55,586 bases of DNA from CAZSCF01 sp964605365 (GTDB taxonomy: Bacteria; Patescibacteriota; Minisyncoccia; Moranbacterales; UBA2206): contig CAZSCF010000002.1 of NCBI GenBank assembly GCA_964605365.1, positions 1 through 55,586 of the forward strand. The letters run 5' to 3'. Positions 18,239 to 28,115 of the stretch are shown here, piece after piece. The notes below the pieces were generated by a model. That model saw only the letters and a list, made by a program, of their open reading frames with translations. It was not told the DNA's origin and did not search any database. A program made the translations under genes and the position numbers. Position 1 is the stretch's first letter; every line of letters starts with the position of its first letter.

Positions 18239-19418
18239 TATAATCAAAAAAAGTTGTTTACGATGGTTTGTTTTAGAAAATTGGCTCTGTTTTTCCATTT
18301 TTTTGTTGCCGACTTATTTGATAAAAATAAATATTTTCGGTCTTCCGACCAATGTTTGGGAAGCAATGGTGGCTATTGGATTTTTTTGGTGGCTTCTGGA
18401 CAAGAAATTTGTTTTTGAACGAGTTGATTGGTTAAAATATAAAACATATTTTTTTCCTTTAGTTTTGATTTTTACCGGATTGTTTGTGGGCATGCTGCTG
18501 AATGCAAATTATCGAATGGGCTTAGGGATAATCAAGGGTTGGTTTCTTGTGCCCTTGATGTTTATCTTTATTGCTTCCGAAGTTTTGGACAATGCGAAGA
18601 CAAGAAGATTATTCCAGTTTTTTTATTTGTCTGCTTTGGCTGTTTCAATAATAGCCATATTCTACTGGTTTTGCGGGTGGGTGACATTTGATGCAAGATT
18701 ACAATCATTTTTTAATTCTCCCAATTATCTGGCTATGTATCTTTCTCCGGCAATCATAATCGGAACTGTTTTTTTTAGAGAAAAAAAGTTTTTTTATGCC
18801 AGTTCGCTTATTTTAATCGCAGCTTCTTTTTATTTGACATTTTCTTTTGCTGCTTGGGCGGCAGTTATAGTTTCCATTTTGATTATTTTTTTTCTAATTG
18901 AAACAAAAAATGGAAAACGAGGCGTTACAATGGGAATAATTTTGTTTATTTTATTTTCTTTTTTTACTTTTGAATTTGGATCAGAAAAGTCGACCAGCAT
19001 CGTTTCTTTGGACAGTCGTTCCTCTCTGTCTTCCAGGATAATGATTTGGAAAACATCAGAGAAGCTAATTCAGGATAATTTTTTGTGGGGTATCGGACCG
19101 GGAAATTTTCAAAATAAATATTTGGAATATCAGAAATTTTATCCTCCTTTCTTGGAGTGGGCAGTTCCTCATCCACATAATATATTTTTGGCTTTTTGGC
19201 TTTATTCTGGCTTAATTGGGCTTATAGGCTTCTTGGTTTTGCTTGAAATTTTCTTCAAGCGTTTTTTTGAAAAACAAAAAAACGCTCTGAAATTCATGGC
19301 GCTAGGAATAATGCTGGTTATTATTATTCACGGACTTTTTGATACAACCTACTTTAAAAATGATCTGGCGGTAATTTTTTGGCTGGCTTATTTCGGTATG
19401 ATAAAAGGGGAAAAATAA
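18228..19418 (+). CDS. O-antigen ligase/polymerase-like membrane protein (second)
   Basis: 396-residue paralogue-like protein that overlaps the previous gene by 11 bases. It has the same topology and loop motif: SRIMIWKTSEKLIQDNFLWG, GPGNF and PHPHNIFLAFWLYSGLIG. Two such proteins in tandem suggest one polymerises and the other ligates, or that two different glycans are made; sequence alone does not decide. Last gene of the cluster; it converges on the minus-strand operon at 19483. Confidence 0.85.
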   Translation: MSVDIIKKSCLRWFVLENWLCFSIFLLPTYLIKINIFGLPTNVWEAMVAIGFFWWLLDKKFVFERVDWLKYKTYFFPLVLIFTGLFVGMLLNANYRMGLGIIKGWFLVPLMFIFIASEVLDNAKTRRLFQFFYLSALAVSIIAIFYWFCGWVTFDARLQSFFNSPNYLAMYLSPAIIIGTVFFREKKFFYASSLILIAASFYLTFSFAAWAAVIVSILIIFFLIETKNGKRGVTMGIILFILFSFFTFEFGSEKSTSIVSLDSRSSLSSRIMIWKTSEKLIQDNFLWGIGPGNFQNKYLEYQKFYPPFLEWAVPHPHNIFLAFWLYSGLIGLIGFLVLLEIFFKRFFEKQKNALKFMALGIMLVIIIHGLFDTTYFKNDLAVIFWLAYFGMIKGEK

Positions 19419-19482
19419 ATCGCAATACAAAAAACCAAGCCACTGAAAGGCGAAACTCGGTTTCTGTTAAATAAGAGATTTT

Positions 19483-20652
19483 TTATAAAATTATCTTATA
19501 AAGCTTTCCATCCAGACGGTTTATGAAAAACAAAACGCTTTCATCAGAATTAAGAAAAAGATTAATGGCATCAAACTGATTCTTTATTTTATCTAGACTG
19601 ATTATTCTTGATTTTTCTCCAGTAGCTATGTTAACTTTCCAAAAAGTATCGGTAGTATTTATTTTACCGTCCATGTAATCATTTGGCATCACAAAATTAT
19701 CTGAAATTCCGCTAGGCAAAGCGTAATAAATAGTCTGATTATCTTTTGACCAGACACATTTATAAGCCATTGTCGGAATACGCATTTCCTTATTGTTTTC
19801 GCCCTTGTTGTTCAAAAGAGACAAATTGATTTTTGCCCCGCCCCTTTTGTCTAAGCTGCTGGCTAAAATGTAATTTCCATTATTGCTCCAAAGATAATCG
19901 GTTCCAAATGTTCCTTTAAAAAGTGTCTGAATTTCTCCTTCTAGAACAGAAACCGAGCTGAGAGTTGTTTCCATGTTGGCGTCAGGCTTATTCCAAAAAG
20001 AAATGAATCCTGACATAGGAACAGGAGCAATGGAAAGATATTTGATTTGAGCATCGGCTAGTTTTGTCCAATTTTTTCCGTCCGGATCGGAAATGTTTAG
20101 GGATCCTTTTCGAGTTTTGGGATCAAAATGCTTATAGATTATTTTGGTATTATTTCGCCAGACGACCGTATCTATATTTCTATTCAATGCTGCGCTGGAG
20201 GATGTTGCATAGTCATAAAAATAAAATTGGCTTTGTCCTTCAATATTTTTAAATTTGGTTATCACCTTTGTTTTGTCTGGTGACCAAAAAACATCTGAAA
20301 GTCCTATCAAAACTTTATCAGATAGTATTTGTTTATTTTTACCCTCGAGGTCTATTTTATATACCTTACCGTCATTTTTGGCATAATATTTTATATTTAA
20401 GTCGTTGTTAATGAGAACTGGAGCCAAAACCGGCTCATCAGAAAGAGCGATTATGGAAAAGTCGTTTTGGATTGTTTTTTTGGAAAGTATTTCAGTTGAA
20501 ATGCTTTTTATTGAAGATGCTGGCTGATTTTCTGTTGTATTTGAATTAGAAGAAGTTTCGTTTTTAAATGCAAAAAAATAGATTCCTCCGAAAAAAAGAG
20601 TAATCAAAAACAATATTGAAGATGTAATAAATATTTTTTTAAGCAGAGACAT
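19483..20652 (-). CDS. Membrane-anchored beta-propeller-like protein
   Basis: 389 residues with a single N-terminal membrane segment (about 8-28), a Ser/Asn-rich linker, then repeating beta-strand units of TolB/WD40 style: FWSPDKTKVI, YLWSNNGNYILASSL and CVWSKDNQTIYYAL. The protein probably faces outward as a signal-anchored propeller for protein-protein contact. No catalytic motif is visible and I do not recognise the family by name. It is the last gene of the T4SS-like operon, six bases after its neighbour. Confidence 0.6.
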   Translation of the reverse strand: MSLLKKIFITSSILFLITLFFGGIYFFAFKNETSSNSNTTENQPASSIKSISTEILSKKTIQNDFSIIALSDEPVLAPVLINNDLNIKYYAKNDGKVYKIDLEGKNKQILSDKVLIGLSDVFWSPDKTKVITKFKNIEGQSQFYFYDYATSSSAALNRNIDTVVWRNNTKIIYKHFDPKTRKGSLNISDPDGKNWTKLADAQIKYLSIAPVPMSGFISFWNKPDANMETTLSSVSVLEGEIQTLFKGTFGTDYLWSNNGNYILASSLDKRGGAKINLSLLNNKGENNKEMRIPTMAYKCVWSKDNQTIYYALPSGISDNFVMPNDYMDGKINTTDTFWKVNIATGEKSRIISLDKIKNQFDAINLFLNSDESVLFFINRLDGKLYKIIL

Positions 20653-20658
20653 AAAATA

Positions 20659-21144
20659 TTAATTTGAATCTTGGGATTGGCAAAAACTTAATGAAAAATC
20701 TTTTCCTGCCAAACTAGCATTTGTTCCATAGGGAACACTTTCAGAAACAACAAGTTTACAAGCCTGTTCTTCAGTAATTCCAAGTAATTTTAAAAACGCA
20801 TCTTCCGATTGTTTTCTTGATTCTTCAAAATTTTTTCCCAATAAACTTATCGCAAAACTCTCCTTTTGATCATATTTTAAATAAAAAATCTCATAATCAG
20901 GGGTTGATTTTATTAACGTATTTTCCGTATCGATATATTCCTCGGCATTTTTTTCCGGATTGATTAATTCTATCGATCCCTCGGAAGTTTCGATTATCAT
21001 TTTATCCGGCAACGCGGAATTATTTACGGATGTATTTTGAGTATCGGATGGCGTTTTTTGAAAGGATATTTTTGATATTAAAATAAATAGAAAAACAAAA
21101 ATAACCGTTATTATCAATATTATTATAAGTTTTTTTCTTTCCAT
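20659..21144 (-). CDS. Small signal-anchored protein of the T4SS operon
   Basis: 161 residues: basic start, one membrane segment (about 5-25), then a soluble domain of about 120 residues with two cysteines (in EEQACKLVV and SLSFCQSQ) that could form a disulfide outside the cell. The gene lies between the pilin-muramidase fusion and the beta-propeller protein with tiny spacers, so it is likely co-transcribed. Family not recognised; a role in the secretion apparatus is only suggested by position. Confidence 0.55.
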   Translation of the reverse strand: MERKKLIIILIITVIFVFLFILISKISFQKTPSDTQNTSVNNSALPDKMIIETSEGSIELINPEKNAEEYIDTENTLIKSTPDYEIFYLKYDQKESFAISLLGKNFEESRKQSEDAFLKLLGITEEQACKLVVSESVPYGTNASLAGKDFSLSFCQSQDSN

Positions 21145-21152
21145 AAATTTTT

Positions 21153-22055
21153 TTAGAAGTTACACTTGCTGTTAAATCCCCATTGTCTCCAGGTAGAACC
21201 TTTTTTTGAAAGTTCAACAGCCTTTTGTATGTTGATTGTTGGATTTTTTGCTGCTGCGACGCATTTATCATAAAGAGTTTTGTCTATTATATTGCAGCTA
21301 TGATTTTTGGATGTATAAGCTTTGTCAAAAGCGTCTGGACATGGCAGTCCTCCGATTGTATTACTGGATATATTTATTTGAAATAATCCCCATGAAACCG
21401 ATTCTCCTCCTGGTTGGCACTTATCAACTCCACTTGGTATAGATAATCCTCCGCTTTCTCCCTTGCAAATACTCGAAGCTTTTAGGGTATTATCCCCAAA
21501 ATATGGCGTCAATACGGTTGCTGTGCATCCGTTTGAGGTGTCTGGTACGCACTGAGAGCTTTTTGTTCCGCCGGAGGTTCCATATTCTTGAGACAATATT
21601 GGCATAGGCTCCATTTTTTTTATCCTAACCAAATCTGGATTGATGACATAAAGAATTAAATAAGAGGCGAAAGCCAGAATGAGACCAACGACAGCATCTG
21701 TGATTACTCCTTTGGCATTTTCCATAGACGCATTGTTGCCAGCCGCTGCCATATACATATAGCCTCCTATTATAATCATTAACATGGCGCAAATGCCTAC
21801 CGCGCCAATCCCGAATTTATAAACATAGGAAACATATGTATAAAAATCAATTTGTGATCCTGCCTTCGCTAATCCTGGAATTTGCTCCATAATCCTATAA
21901 TCAAATGATCCAGACGTGCTGTCCGATTTTGCATAGGGACTAAGGGTTTCAGTTTTTGGGACGAGCGCCTCATCTGCCAAAACCAAAAAAGGAGCGATAA
22001 AAATCACCAAAAGAAGCAATAATTTAAATGTGGTTTTTATTTTTTTAATAAACAT
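21153..22055 (-). CDS. VirB2/TrbC-like pilin fused to a lysozyme-like transglycosylase domain
   Basis: 300 residues in two parts. A signal peptide (about 8-27) is followed by two membrane helices (about 80-103 and 116-138) with the small-residue pattern of VirB2/TrbC pilins. The C-terminal part (about 165-300) has a lysozyme-like core: catalytic candidate E200 in CKGESGG and SWGLFQINIS (221-230), as in goose-type lysozyme and lytic transglycosylases, plus eight or so cysteines for an extracytoplasmic fold. In classical systems VirB2 pilin and VirB1 muramidase are separate proteins; here they are one chain. Start overlaps the upstream gene by 11 bases. Confidence 0.75.
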   Translation of the reverse strand: MFIKKIKTTFKLLLLLVIFIAPFLVLADEALVPKTETLSPYAKSDSTSGSFDYRIMEQIPGLAKAGSQIDFYTYVSYVYKFGIGAVGICAMLMIIIGGYMYMAAAGNNASMENAKGVITDAVVGLILAFASYLILYVINPDLVRIKKMEPMPILSQEYGTSGGTKSSQCVPDTSNGCTATVLTPYFGDNTLKASSICKGESGGLSIPSGVDKCQPGGESVSWGLFQINISSNTIGGLPCPDAFDKAYTSKNHSCNIIDKTLYDKCVAAAKNPTINIQKAVELSKKGSTWRQWGFNSKCNF

Positions 22056-24402
22056 CGTCTTTTTTAGGGAAAAGCGATAAAAGAAAATAACTTGAAAACA
22101 AGAGCAAACAACTTATCAAAACAATTTTTACCAGAAAAACAAACTGAGCTGGAGCATTGGCTGCCAAAGTTGCCAGAATCTTTCTTGCGTTGTTTTTTTG
22201 TGCTAACTCATTTTTCGCATCAACAGAATTGATGCAAGAAGCTACTTCAATTGTAATTGTAGCATCAATTTGTTTTTCATAAAAATCATTTAGTGCGACG
22301 CCCCAATATTTGTTTAGAACTTTTTTAATATCATTACTTTGGGTGTAGAAAGTTGAAAGACTTACATCGAAAGAACTTCCCACTTCAGTGTTGGCGGGAA
22401 AAGAAATGTTACCGAAATCATCCATTGTAATTCCATATTGGCTCGCCGTGTTTTTATTGAATTTGGCTGTATCAACTGTCCAAAATAAATTAGAAAAAGC
22501 AGGAACGCTTAAACCGGAATTGAGATTAATGATTGCTCCCGGCAAAGCCTTGAAACTAGTAGTGCTGTAATCCGGCGTGAGATTATTGTCCAGATCTACA
22601 AAATAACCCAAAAGATCGGGTACACAGGTCGTTTTATCGCTTGAAGTTATAAGCGCGTAGGGTTGGGCTACTTGAAAGGTTCTATTGATTTTAATCACTT
22701 CCTTGGTTTTTTTATCTATAGCCGAAACAGATATGGCGTATGTTTCCCCTTCGTTTTTTAAGATCGGGAAAAAGGCCTGGTTGTTTTCAATGGAGGCGCA
22801 ATCAGCAAGAGGACATACCGGATAAGATAGCGGTTCGTCATCAATTAGCCAAGAAAAATCAGTCAAATTGGTTGAATCAATTTCTAGTCCTATAATTTCG
22901 TTTTTTGCCACCAAACAGGCGTTGCTCGTATTTTCCTTACAGCGCTCTTCTCCGAGAATGAGAATGTCACCCGGAACAGAATCAGGATTGGCAGAAGTAG
23001 AATGAATACTTATTGAATTGGAAATTGAAGTAATTGGAACCGTAATTTCTTTGTAAGTTACAATTGTGTTCCCATCTTCATCGTTTTCACTAAGAGTAAT
23101 TCTAGCCATAAGATATCCGGGGGCGGGGGCCGGAAAAGCTAAATCAAAGCTAAATTTATCTAGACCGAAGCCGCTGCTCGGGCTGGCGTTAAGTAGGCTT
23201 GATTTTAAAATGGGGTCTCCCCAATCTGCGGGGTCTTTTTCGTTGCTTCCATAAATTTTCCAATTATAATATATTCTTGAATTGTCGGTGGCATCTAGAA
23301 CGGCAGCGCTGAATGTAATTTTTTCCGGATTTTTTCCAGAGGGGTCATTGAAAGGATTTTTTGGCAAATAAGTTATGGATGTATTTTTATTTTCATTGGC
23401 ATTTTCATCGGAAACTAAAGATGAAGAATCATTTCCTTCTCTTATTGATAACATATTTTTTTCCAGACAATCATTAACATCGGAAACTGTCATGACAAAA
23501 TCGCCATCATCCCAAAAATCATCAACATTGCATTTGTTTTTTGGTAAAGCCCACATTACATGGGTAGTGGTTCCGGTAGCAACGCCTTCTACAACTACGC
23601 CTACTTTGTCTCCTGATGCATATGTCCAAGTGAAAGAATCTTGTCCAAGTCCGATAACATTGGCTTCATCAGTGTTGCCTGTTGCGGCAGTGTCTTTGTT
23701 GTTTGGGTCGGTATGCCAAAATTTTTCTTCTTTAAGACTAAAGGATCCGTCTCCCAGTTTTTCTCCGGAAATACCGTCATTTGGAAAGAGATGATAGCAA
23801 TCTTTTAATTTTAGATTCGTATCGTTATCAAAATCATGCACATAGCACTTTGAAGCTGACTGTCCGTCGCCGCCCAGACTTGCATCATAACCGCTTTCTG
23901 AGTCACTGTCTTTATCTTCCAAGGAATTATTGCCCTCAATATCATAAACTATTTTTTTATCCCTTTTTGAATAATTGGCAGATTGCCAGTTGAATCCTCC
24001 ATTAGCTATTGTTCTGGCAGCTTCTATTTTATAGTCTTCAATATTAACTCGCCCATCTTTATTAAGATCGCAAGCTGATTTGTCGCTCGGACAATTATCT
24101 CTTTTTAAAAACCAGGTATAATACAATTTTGAATTAACAGTTGCAAAATCTGACGGAGTGGCAATGGCTTGAATTCTATTTCCTTCTGCCGGATTGGTTG
24201 GATTAAAGGCTAAGGCCACTCTTGGAGATGCCGTTTCGCCGGAGAAATTGCCTGTTTCGAGATAGTCGGCGGTAAAATCATCAAGAATACTTTGGGCGTT
24301 AATTGCGGTATTTAAGCTGCTACGGGCTCGAACTTTTTGTATTGGGAAAAACAAGGGAAAAACAAAAAGACAAACTAGGATGATTGAAAAAAATCTTTTC
24401 AT
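22045..24402 (-). CDS. Large secreted protein with an EF-hand/dockerin-like loop and a C-terminal anchor
   Basis: 785 residues with an N-terminal signal peptide (about 3-26) and a C-terminal hydrophobic segment (about 755-778) followed by basic KK, so it is probably displayed outside and held in the membrane. Residues 112-123 (DLNKDGRVNIED) form a calcium-binding dockerin/EF-hand-type loop. The middle is rich in beta-strands and Asp/Asn and may hold immunoglobulin-like modules. It lies within the T4SS-like operon and may be a surface adhesin or a structural tip protein; that is inference. No enzymatic motif seen. Confidence 0.65.
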   Translation of the reverse strand: MKRFFSIILVCLFVFPLFFPIQKVRARSSLNTAINAQSILDDFTADYLETGNFSGETASPRVALAFNPTNPAEGNRIQAIATPSDFATVNSKLYYTWFLKRDNCPSDKSACDLNKDGRVNIEDYKIEAARTIANGGFNWQSANYSKRDKKIVYDIEGNNSLEDKDSDSESGYDASLGGDGQSASKCYVHDFDNDTNLKLKDCYHLFPNDGISGEKLGDGSFSLKEEKFWHTDPNNKDTAATGNTDEANVIGLGQDSFTWTYASGDKVGVVVEGVATGTTTHVMWALPKNKCNVDDFWDDGDFVMTVSDVNDCLEKNMLSIREGNDSSSLVSDENANENKNTSITYLPKNPFNDPSGKNPEKITFSAAVLDATDNSRIYYNWKIYGSNEKDPADWGDPILKSSLLNASPSSGFGLDKFSFDLAFPAPAPGYLMARITLSENDEDGNTIVTYKEITVPITSISNSISIHSTSANPDSVPGDILILGEERCKENTSNACLVAKNEIIGLEIDSTNLTDFSWLIDDEPLSYPVCPLADCASIENNQAFFPILKNEGETYAISVSAIDKKTKEVIKINRTFQVAQPYALITSSDKTTCVPDLLGYFVDLDNNLTPDYSTTSFKALPGAIINLNSGLSVPAFSNLFWTVDTAKFNKNTASQYGITMDDFGNISFPANTEVGSSFDVSLSTFYTQSNDIKKVLNKYWGVALNDFYEKQIDATITIEVASCINSVDAKNELAQKNNARKILATLAANAPAQFVFLVKIVLISCLLLFSSYFLLSLFPKKDDVY

Positions 24403-24406
24403 AAGA

Positions 24407-25078
24407 TTATTTTGAGATATAAATTAAAAAAGAATCAAGTGAAATTACAAAAATCATTCCAATCAAATAAGAAAACCAGAGACTTTTACTTTTATAGGCA
24501 ATTATCGATCCTCCCAGAGAAAATAAAATAAGCGGTGCCATTTGCCAACCAAAATCTTTTTCTATAAGCAAGACGACACAGTAGACAGTCATCGTAATTA
24601 AAATTGACCAACTTTTGAATTTTTCCGAAAAAGAAAAAAGAACAAATCCTTTAAAAAATATTTCCTGCAATAAAAACAATAAATTGAAAAATACTAATTC
24701 ATAAAGCAAAAAAAACCAAAAATTTTCACTAAAACCATAAGGAATTGTGTAATTTTTATTAAAACCTGGTATTTTTGACAAACAAACGCCGGCTATTGCT
24801 AAAATGCAAAATATTGCAATTCCCCAAATGAGGTCATTTCTTTTTTGCGGCAATCTAAAACCAAAATCTTTCAAGTTTTTTCTGAGAACAATTTTTATGT
24901 AAAAAACAGGGATAACAAAAAAGAAAAATAATTCTTTGCAAATTTCCTGAAAGGCGCCCTTTACCGGAAAGTTCAAAAACAGAATCAAGCATATCAAAGC
25001 TACCGAAGAACTTGTAATCAATTCTTTCCATTCGGAGAAAAATTCTTTAAACCGATTGTTTGGTATTGATATAAGCAT
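24407..25078 (-). CDS. CPBP-like membrane protein with degenerate protease motifs
   Basis: 223 residues, about seven membrane segments, with the general look of CPBP (CAAX/bacteriocin-processing) intramembrane proteases. The first family motif EExxxR appears as QEIFFK (in LLQEIFFKGFVLFSF), and the two later histidine motifs seem to be lost (LLIEKDF, SYLIGMIFVISLD). It is therefore likely to be an inactive relative or a distant fold-mate. It overlaps its upstream neighbour by 32 bases in the T4SS-like operon. Confidence 0.55.
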   Translation of the reverse strand: MLISIPNNRFKEFFSEWKELITSSSVALICLILFLNFPVKGAFQEICKELFFFFVIPVFYIKIVLRKNLKDFGFRLPQKRNDLIWGIAIFCILAIAGVCLSKIPGFNKNYTIPYGFSENFWFFLLYELVFFNLLFLLQEIFFKGFVLFSFSEKFKSWSILITMTVYCVVLLIEKDFGWQMAPLILFSLGGSIIAYKSKSLWFSYLIGMIFVISLDSFLIYISK

Positions 25079-25520
25079 ATTGATTTATTTCATTTATTTC
25101 TGCTTCTTTTTGTTTACGTTCCTTGTAATCATTCATGCGTTCTTTAAGAATCAATAAATAGTTTATCAAAACAACCATTGTTTCCAAGGGTAAATATTTG
25201 ATTAAAGGAAAACTATCCAAAAGAAGACCGAGCAGAATGACGAGAGATCTTTTAATTGCAAAACTAAAATGTCGTCCACCCAAGAGAGTCATTATGAGAA
25301 AAATAAAAATAGAACATAAAACGGAAAGAAAAGAACTGAGAAAATCTCCTATGATCGGAATTGAGCCGATTGTTATATCGGCAAAATCTTTAAGTAAAGC
25401 CAAAATAAAAATTAACGGAACAAGAACATCTAAAAATGGATCAACAAATTTTGATAAAGGATGGGTCTTTTTTGCCTTTTCGTGGGCTTTTTTTATGTTT
25501 TGTAAAATCCCTGATAGCAT
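25047..25520 (-). CDS. Membrane protein of the T4SS operon
   Basis: 157 residues with about three to four hydrophobic segments (about 28-47, 55-82, 92-105, 110-127) and a highly charged C-terminus (LKERMNDYKERKQKEAEINEI). No family recognised. It follows the VirB4 ATPase gene by 34 bases; such small polytopic proteins often sit in the inner membrane ring of T4SS-like machines, but this is from context only. Confidence 0.55.
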   Translation of the reverse strand: MLSGILQNIKKAHEKAKKTHPLSKFVDPFLDVLVPLIFILALLKDFADITIGSIPIIGDFLSSFLSVLCSIFIFLIMTLLGGRHFSFAIKRSLVILLGLLLDSFPLIKYLPLETMVVLINYLLILKERMNDYKERKQKEAEINEINQYAYINTKQSV

Positions 25521-25554
25521 ACTCGAAAAATAAATATAGATTATTTTGATCTTC

Positions 25555-27369
25555 TTAATCCGCCAATTCTTTTTTGGCTCTGTCTATTTCCAATAATTGA
25601 GACGGATCGGTTGTGATGATTTGATCTTCGCTGTAAGACGCAACAACTTTAATGGCAACATGCTTTGTTCCTGCGAAGAAAATTCCTTCTCCGACATTGC
25701 TTTCCAAGAGTAAAAATTTTTCTTGGTCGGTCAGATAAAATGTTTCCATAATAGTTTCAATGGCGGCTGGTGATTGCTTGAGTAATAATTGGATAGATGA
25801 GTTTGTTACAATTGGTTTTCCGTAGCGGGAAGACAAAAAGTCATTAACATCCTGAGTAATTGTTGTGAGACCGGTAAAATATTTTCGACATCTTTTGGCG
25901 ATTCCGAAAAGAAATGAGGCAGCATCATCGTATTTCATCATAATCCAGGCCTCATCCACCAAAACAATTCGCTTTTTCATGTTGGTTCTCATTTCGCTCC
26001 AAATAAATTGCAGAACGACATACATAGCAATCGGACGCAGATCTTCTTCCATATCGCGAATATTGAAAACTACCATTTGATTGTCAACTTTAATATTAGT
26101 TGAATTATTGAGAAATCCGGAAAAAATTCCTTCGGTATATTTTTCCAATCTGGTTGCTAAATCTTCCGCACCATCCATATTGCGAAGAACATTATAAAGA
26201 TCTGACATGGTCGGGAAAGCTTCTTTACTGATATTGTTGAAATTTGTTTTAGCGGAAATGTCCCTGATAGCATAAGTTTCATGCAAGGCTCTGTCTAGAA
26301 TAGAATCTTCTTCTGGTGTGATGCTGCCAAGCATCAAATGTAAGAGTCCGATTAAATTGGCGATGTTATTACGCAAAACATCTTCAGGATCTTCATCTTC
26401 CTGAATTTTTGGAAGATCAAACGGGTTAAGATGGTTGTTGGAATTTAAAGAGATTTTAATAAAAGTTCCGCCAACTGTTTCACAAAGATGCTTATATTCA
26501 TTTTCCGGGTCGATAATGATCACGTCTGTTCCTACCATCAAAGAACGCAAAACTTCAAGTTTAACCGTGTAGCTTTTTCCGGCTCCGGACTTGGCAAAAA
26601 CCACCATATTGCCATTTTCCATTTTAAAGCGATCAAAAATTATTAAACTGTTGTTATGTCTGTTTATTCCGTAAAGAATCCCTTCATTGCTAGAAAGTGT
26701 AGATGAAACAAAGGGGAATGTCGTAGAAAGCGGACCGCTGTTCATATTTGTGCCTACGTTAAGTTCGTCGTTGGCAAGGGGTAATGTTGAATTGAAACCC
26801 TGTTCTGTTTTGAAAATGGCCGGTTTTACATACACAAGTTGAGCTTCCAAAATAGATGTTATGAACTTGTATTGTTTATCAAGCTCCTTCTCATTTTCTC
26901 CATAAACGGTTACATACAAACCGAAGCGGAAAAATTTTTCTGTTCCTTGCTGCAGCTTATCTCTGAGCTCCTCGATGTCTTGCATGGCGGTTTCTAACGC
27001 CGGATCACGGACCAGCCCCTTTTTTTGTTCAATATGAATTTGGGATTGAAGCTGCGTGGCGCTTCTGCGAAGTGTTTTAAGCAATGAAGCAGTCTCGATG
27101 GGATGAATGAACATAGAAATGTCCATTGGCATATCGATATTTATAATGGGAGAAAACCAGGTGCTGTGTAAATATCTTGGATAGGAAATTACAAAAAGAG
27201 TTTGCGCATAAGTTTCTCCGACTTGAATGTATTTTGGAGTGATTTTGACGGCTGAGGGCGCGATCAAATCAAAAAGTTTGGAAACTCCTTCTTGATAAAT
27301 TTTTTCAGTCGAAATTACTTCCGATTTTTCTTTTTCACTTTCTTTTTTTTGTTTGTTTCCGAATAACAT
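25555..27369 (-). CDS. VirB4/TraC-family T4SS ATPase
   Basis: Cytoplasmic motor ATPase of type IV secretion. 604 residues: an N-terminal VirB4 domain (about 20-200), then the RecA-like motor with Walker A AKSGAGKS (259-266), IIIDPENEY (about 284-292) and Walker B RIVLVDEAW (467-475), followed by SRYGKPIVTNSSIQLLLKQ, a stretch typical of the family. The intact motifs argue for an active enzyme. It sits with a separate VirB4-N-like gene and a PrgI gene upstream, the arrangement seen in Gram-positive-type and Patescibacteria T4SS. Confidence 0.93.
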   Translation of the reverse strand: MLFGNKQKKESEKEKSEVISTEKIYQEGVSKLFDLIAPSAVKITPKYIQVGETYAQTLFVISYPRYLHSTWFSPIINIDMPMDISMFIHPIETASLLKTLRRSATQLQSQIHIEQKKGLVRDPALETAMQDIEELRDKLQQGTEKFFRFGLYVTVYGENEKELDKQYKFITSILEAQLVYVKPAIFKTEQGFNSTLPLANDELNVGTNMNSGPLSTTFPFVSSTLSSNEGILYGINRHNNSLIIFDRFKMENGNMVVFAKSGAGKSYTVKLEVLRSLMVGTDVIIIDPENEYKHLCETVGGTFIKISLNSNNHLNPFDLPKIQEDEDPEDVLRNNIANLIGLLHLMLGSITPEEDSILDRALHETYAIRDISAKTNFNNISKEAFPTMSDLYNVLRNMDGAEDLATRLEKYTEGIFSGFLNNSTNIKVDNQMVVFNIRDMEEDLRPIAMYVVLQFIWSEMRTNMKKRIVLVDEAWIMMKYDDAASFLFGIAKRCRKYFTGLTTITQDVNDFLSSRYGKPIVTNSSIQLLLKQSPAAIETIMETFYLTDQEKFLLLESNVGEGIFFAGTKHVAIKVVASYSEDQIITTDPSQLLEIDRAKKELAD

Positions 27370-27392
27370 AGTTTTTAAAACTAATTTTTAAT

Positions 27393-28079
27393 TTATTGCA
27401 AATCTATTTCTTCGACATTGCCCAGCGATTCAGAATTGAAAACATTTGAGTTATATGAGTTATAGAGAAGTTCGATTAATTCTTGCGTTCTGAGCGGCGT
27501 TACTCTGATGCCCAGTCCCGAAAGTCCGGCTGCCAAATGATCCATTCTTTGAAAAAGCTGTGTCTTGTAGGTTTCGAAATCCTCTCTTTTTTGCGAAATA
27601 TTCTTTTTGGGATTGAAGATATTAAAAAGATTGCCGAAAAAACCCTTGTTTTTATTTTCAATCGGGGAAAATGGCAAAACGATGTAGAAATTTTTATCCA
27701 TTATATTGGAGACGGTTACCAGCTGCTTGATAAAATTTCTATATTCGGCTGTTTGAAGTCGCAATAGTTCGCTAGTTTGCTCTTTCTCCTTGCCGTCAAG
27801 AAACTCAATATATGAATTTATATTGAGCTTTCTGGAACTTATCAGGATTTGAATCGGAAAATCCAGGGAATTCAAAAAGCCCTGATATTGATTGATTATG
27901 GCGTCTTGTTCTTCGGATGACTTTAAATCATAATTTATCGAAGAAACAGCCAAAACGCCCCTAAAAGAACCGTTTTTTAGAACAATAACATCTTCTTTTA
28001 TTTCGGCAATATCTAAAAATTGTTGAGTGGCAACTTGTGGTGACGACTTGGTTATTTTTTTTGAATGTAAACTTTCCAT
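27393..28079 (-). CDS. VirB4 N-terminal-domain-like / TraC-like protein
   Basis: 228 residues resembling the N-terminal region of VirB4/TraC/TrsE proteins: IAEIKEDVIVLKNGSFRGVL, SSEEQDAIINQYQGFLNSLD and FPIQILISSRKLN, with no Walker motif. Such stand-alone proteins occur between PrgI and VirB4 in Patescibacteria and in Gram-positive conjugation modules, presumably docking the ATPase at the membrane. The gene is 23 bases upstream of virB4 on the same strand. Confidence 0.8.
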   Translation of the reverse strand: MESLHSKKITKSSPQVATQQFLDIAEIKEDVIVLKNGSFRGVLAVSSINYDLKSSEEQDAIINQYQGFLNSLDFPIQILISSRKLNINSYIEFLDGKEKEQTSELLRLQTAEYRNFIKQLVTVSNIMDKNFYIVLPFSPIENKNKGFFGNLFNIFNPKKNISQKREDFETYKTQLFQRMDHLAAGLSGLGIRVTPLRTQELIELLYNSYNSNVFNSESLGNVEEIDLQ

Positions 28080-28115
28080 AGATATTTTATATTTTTTAAA
28101 TCAATAATCTTATTT

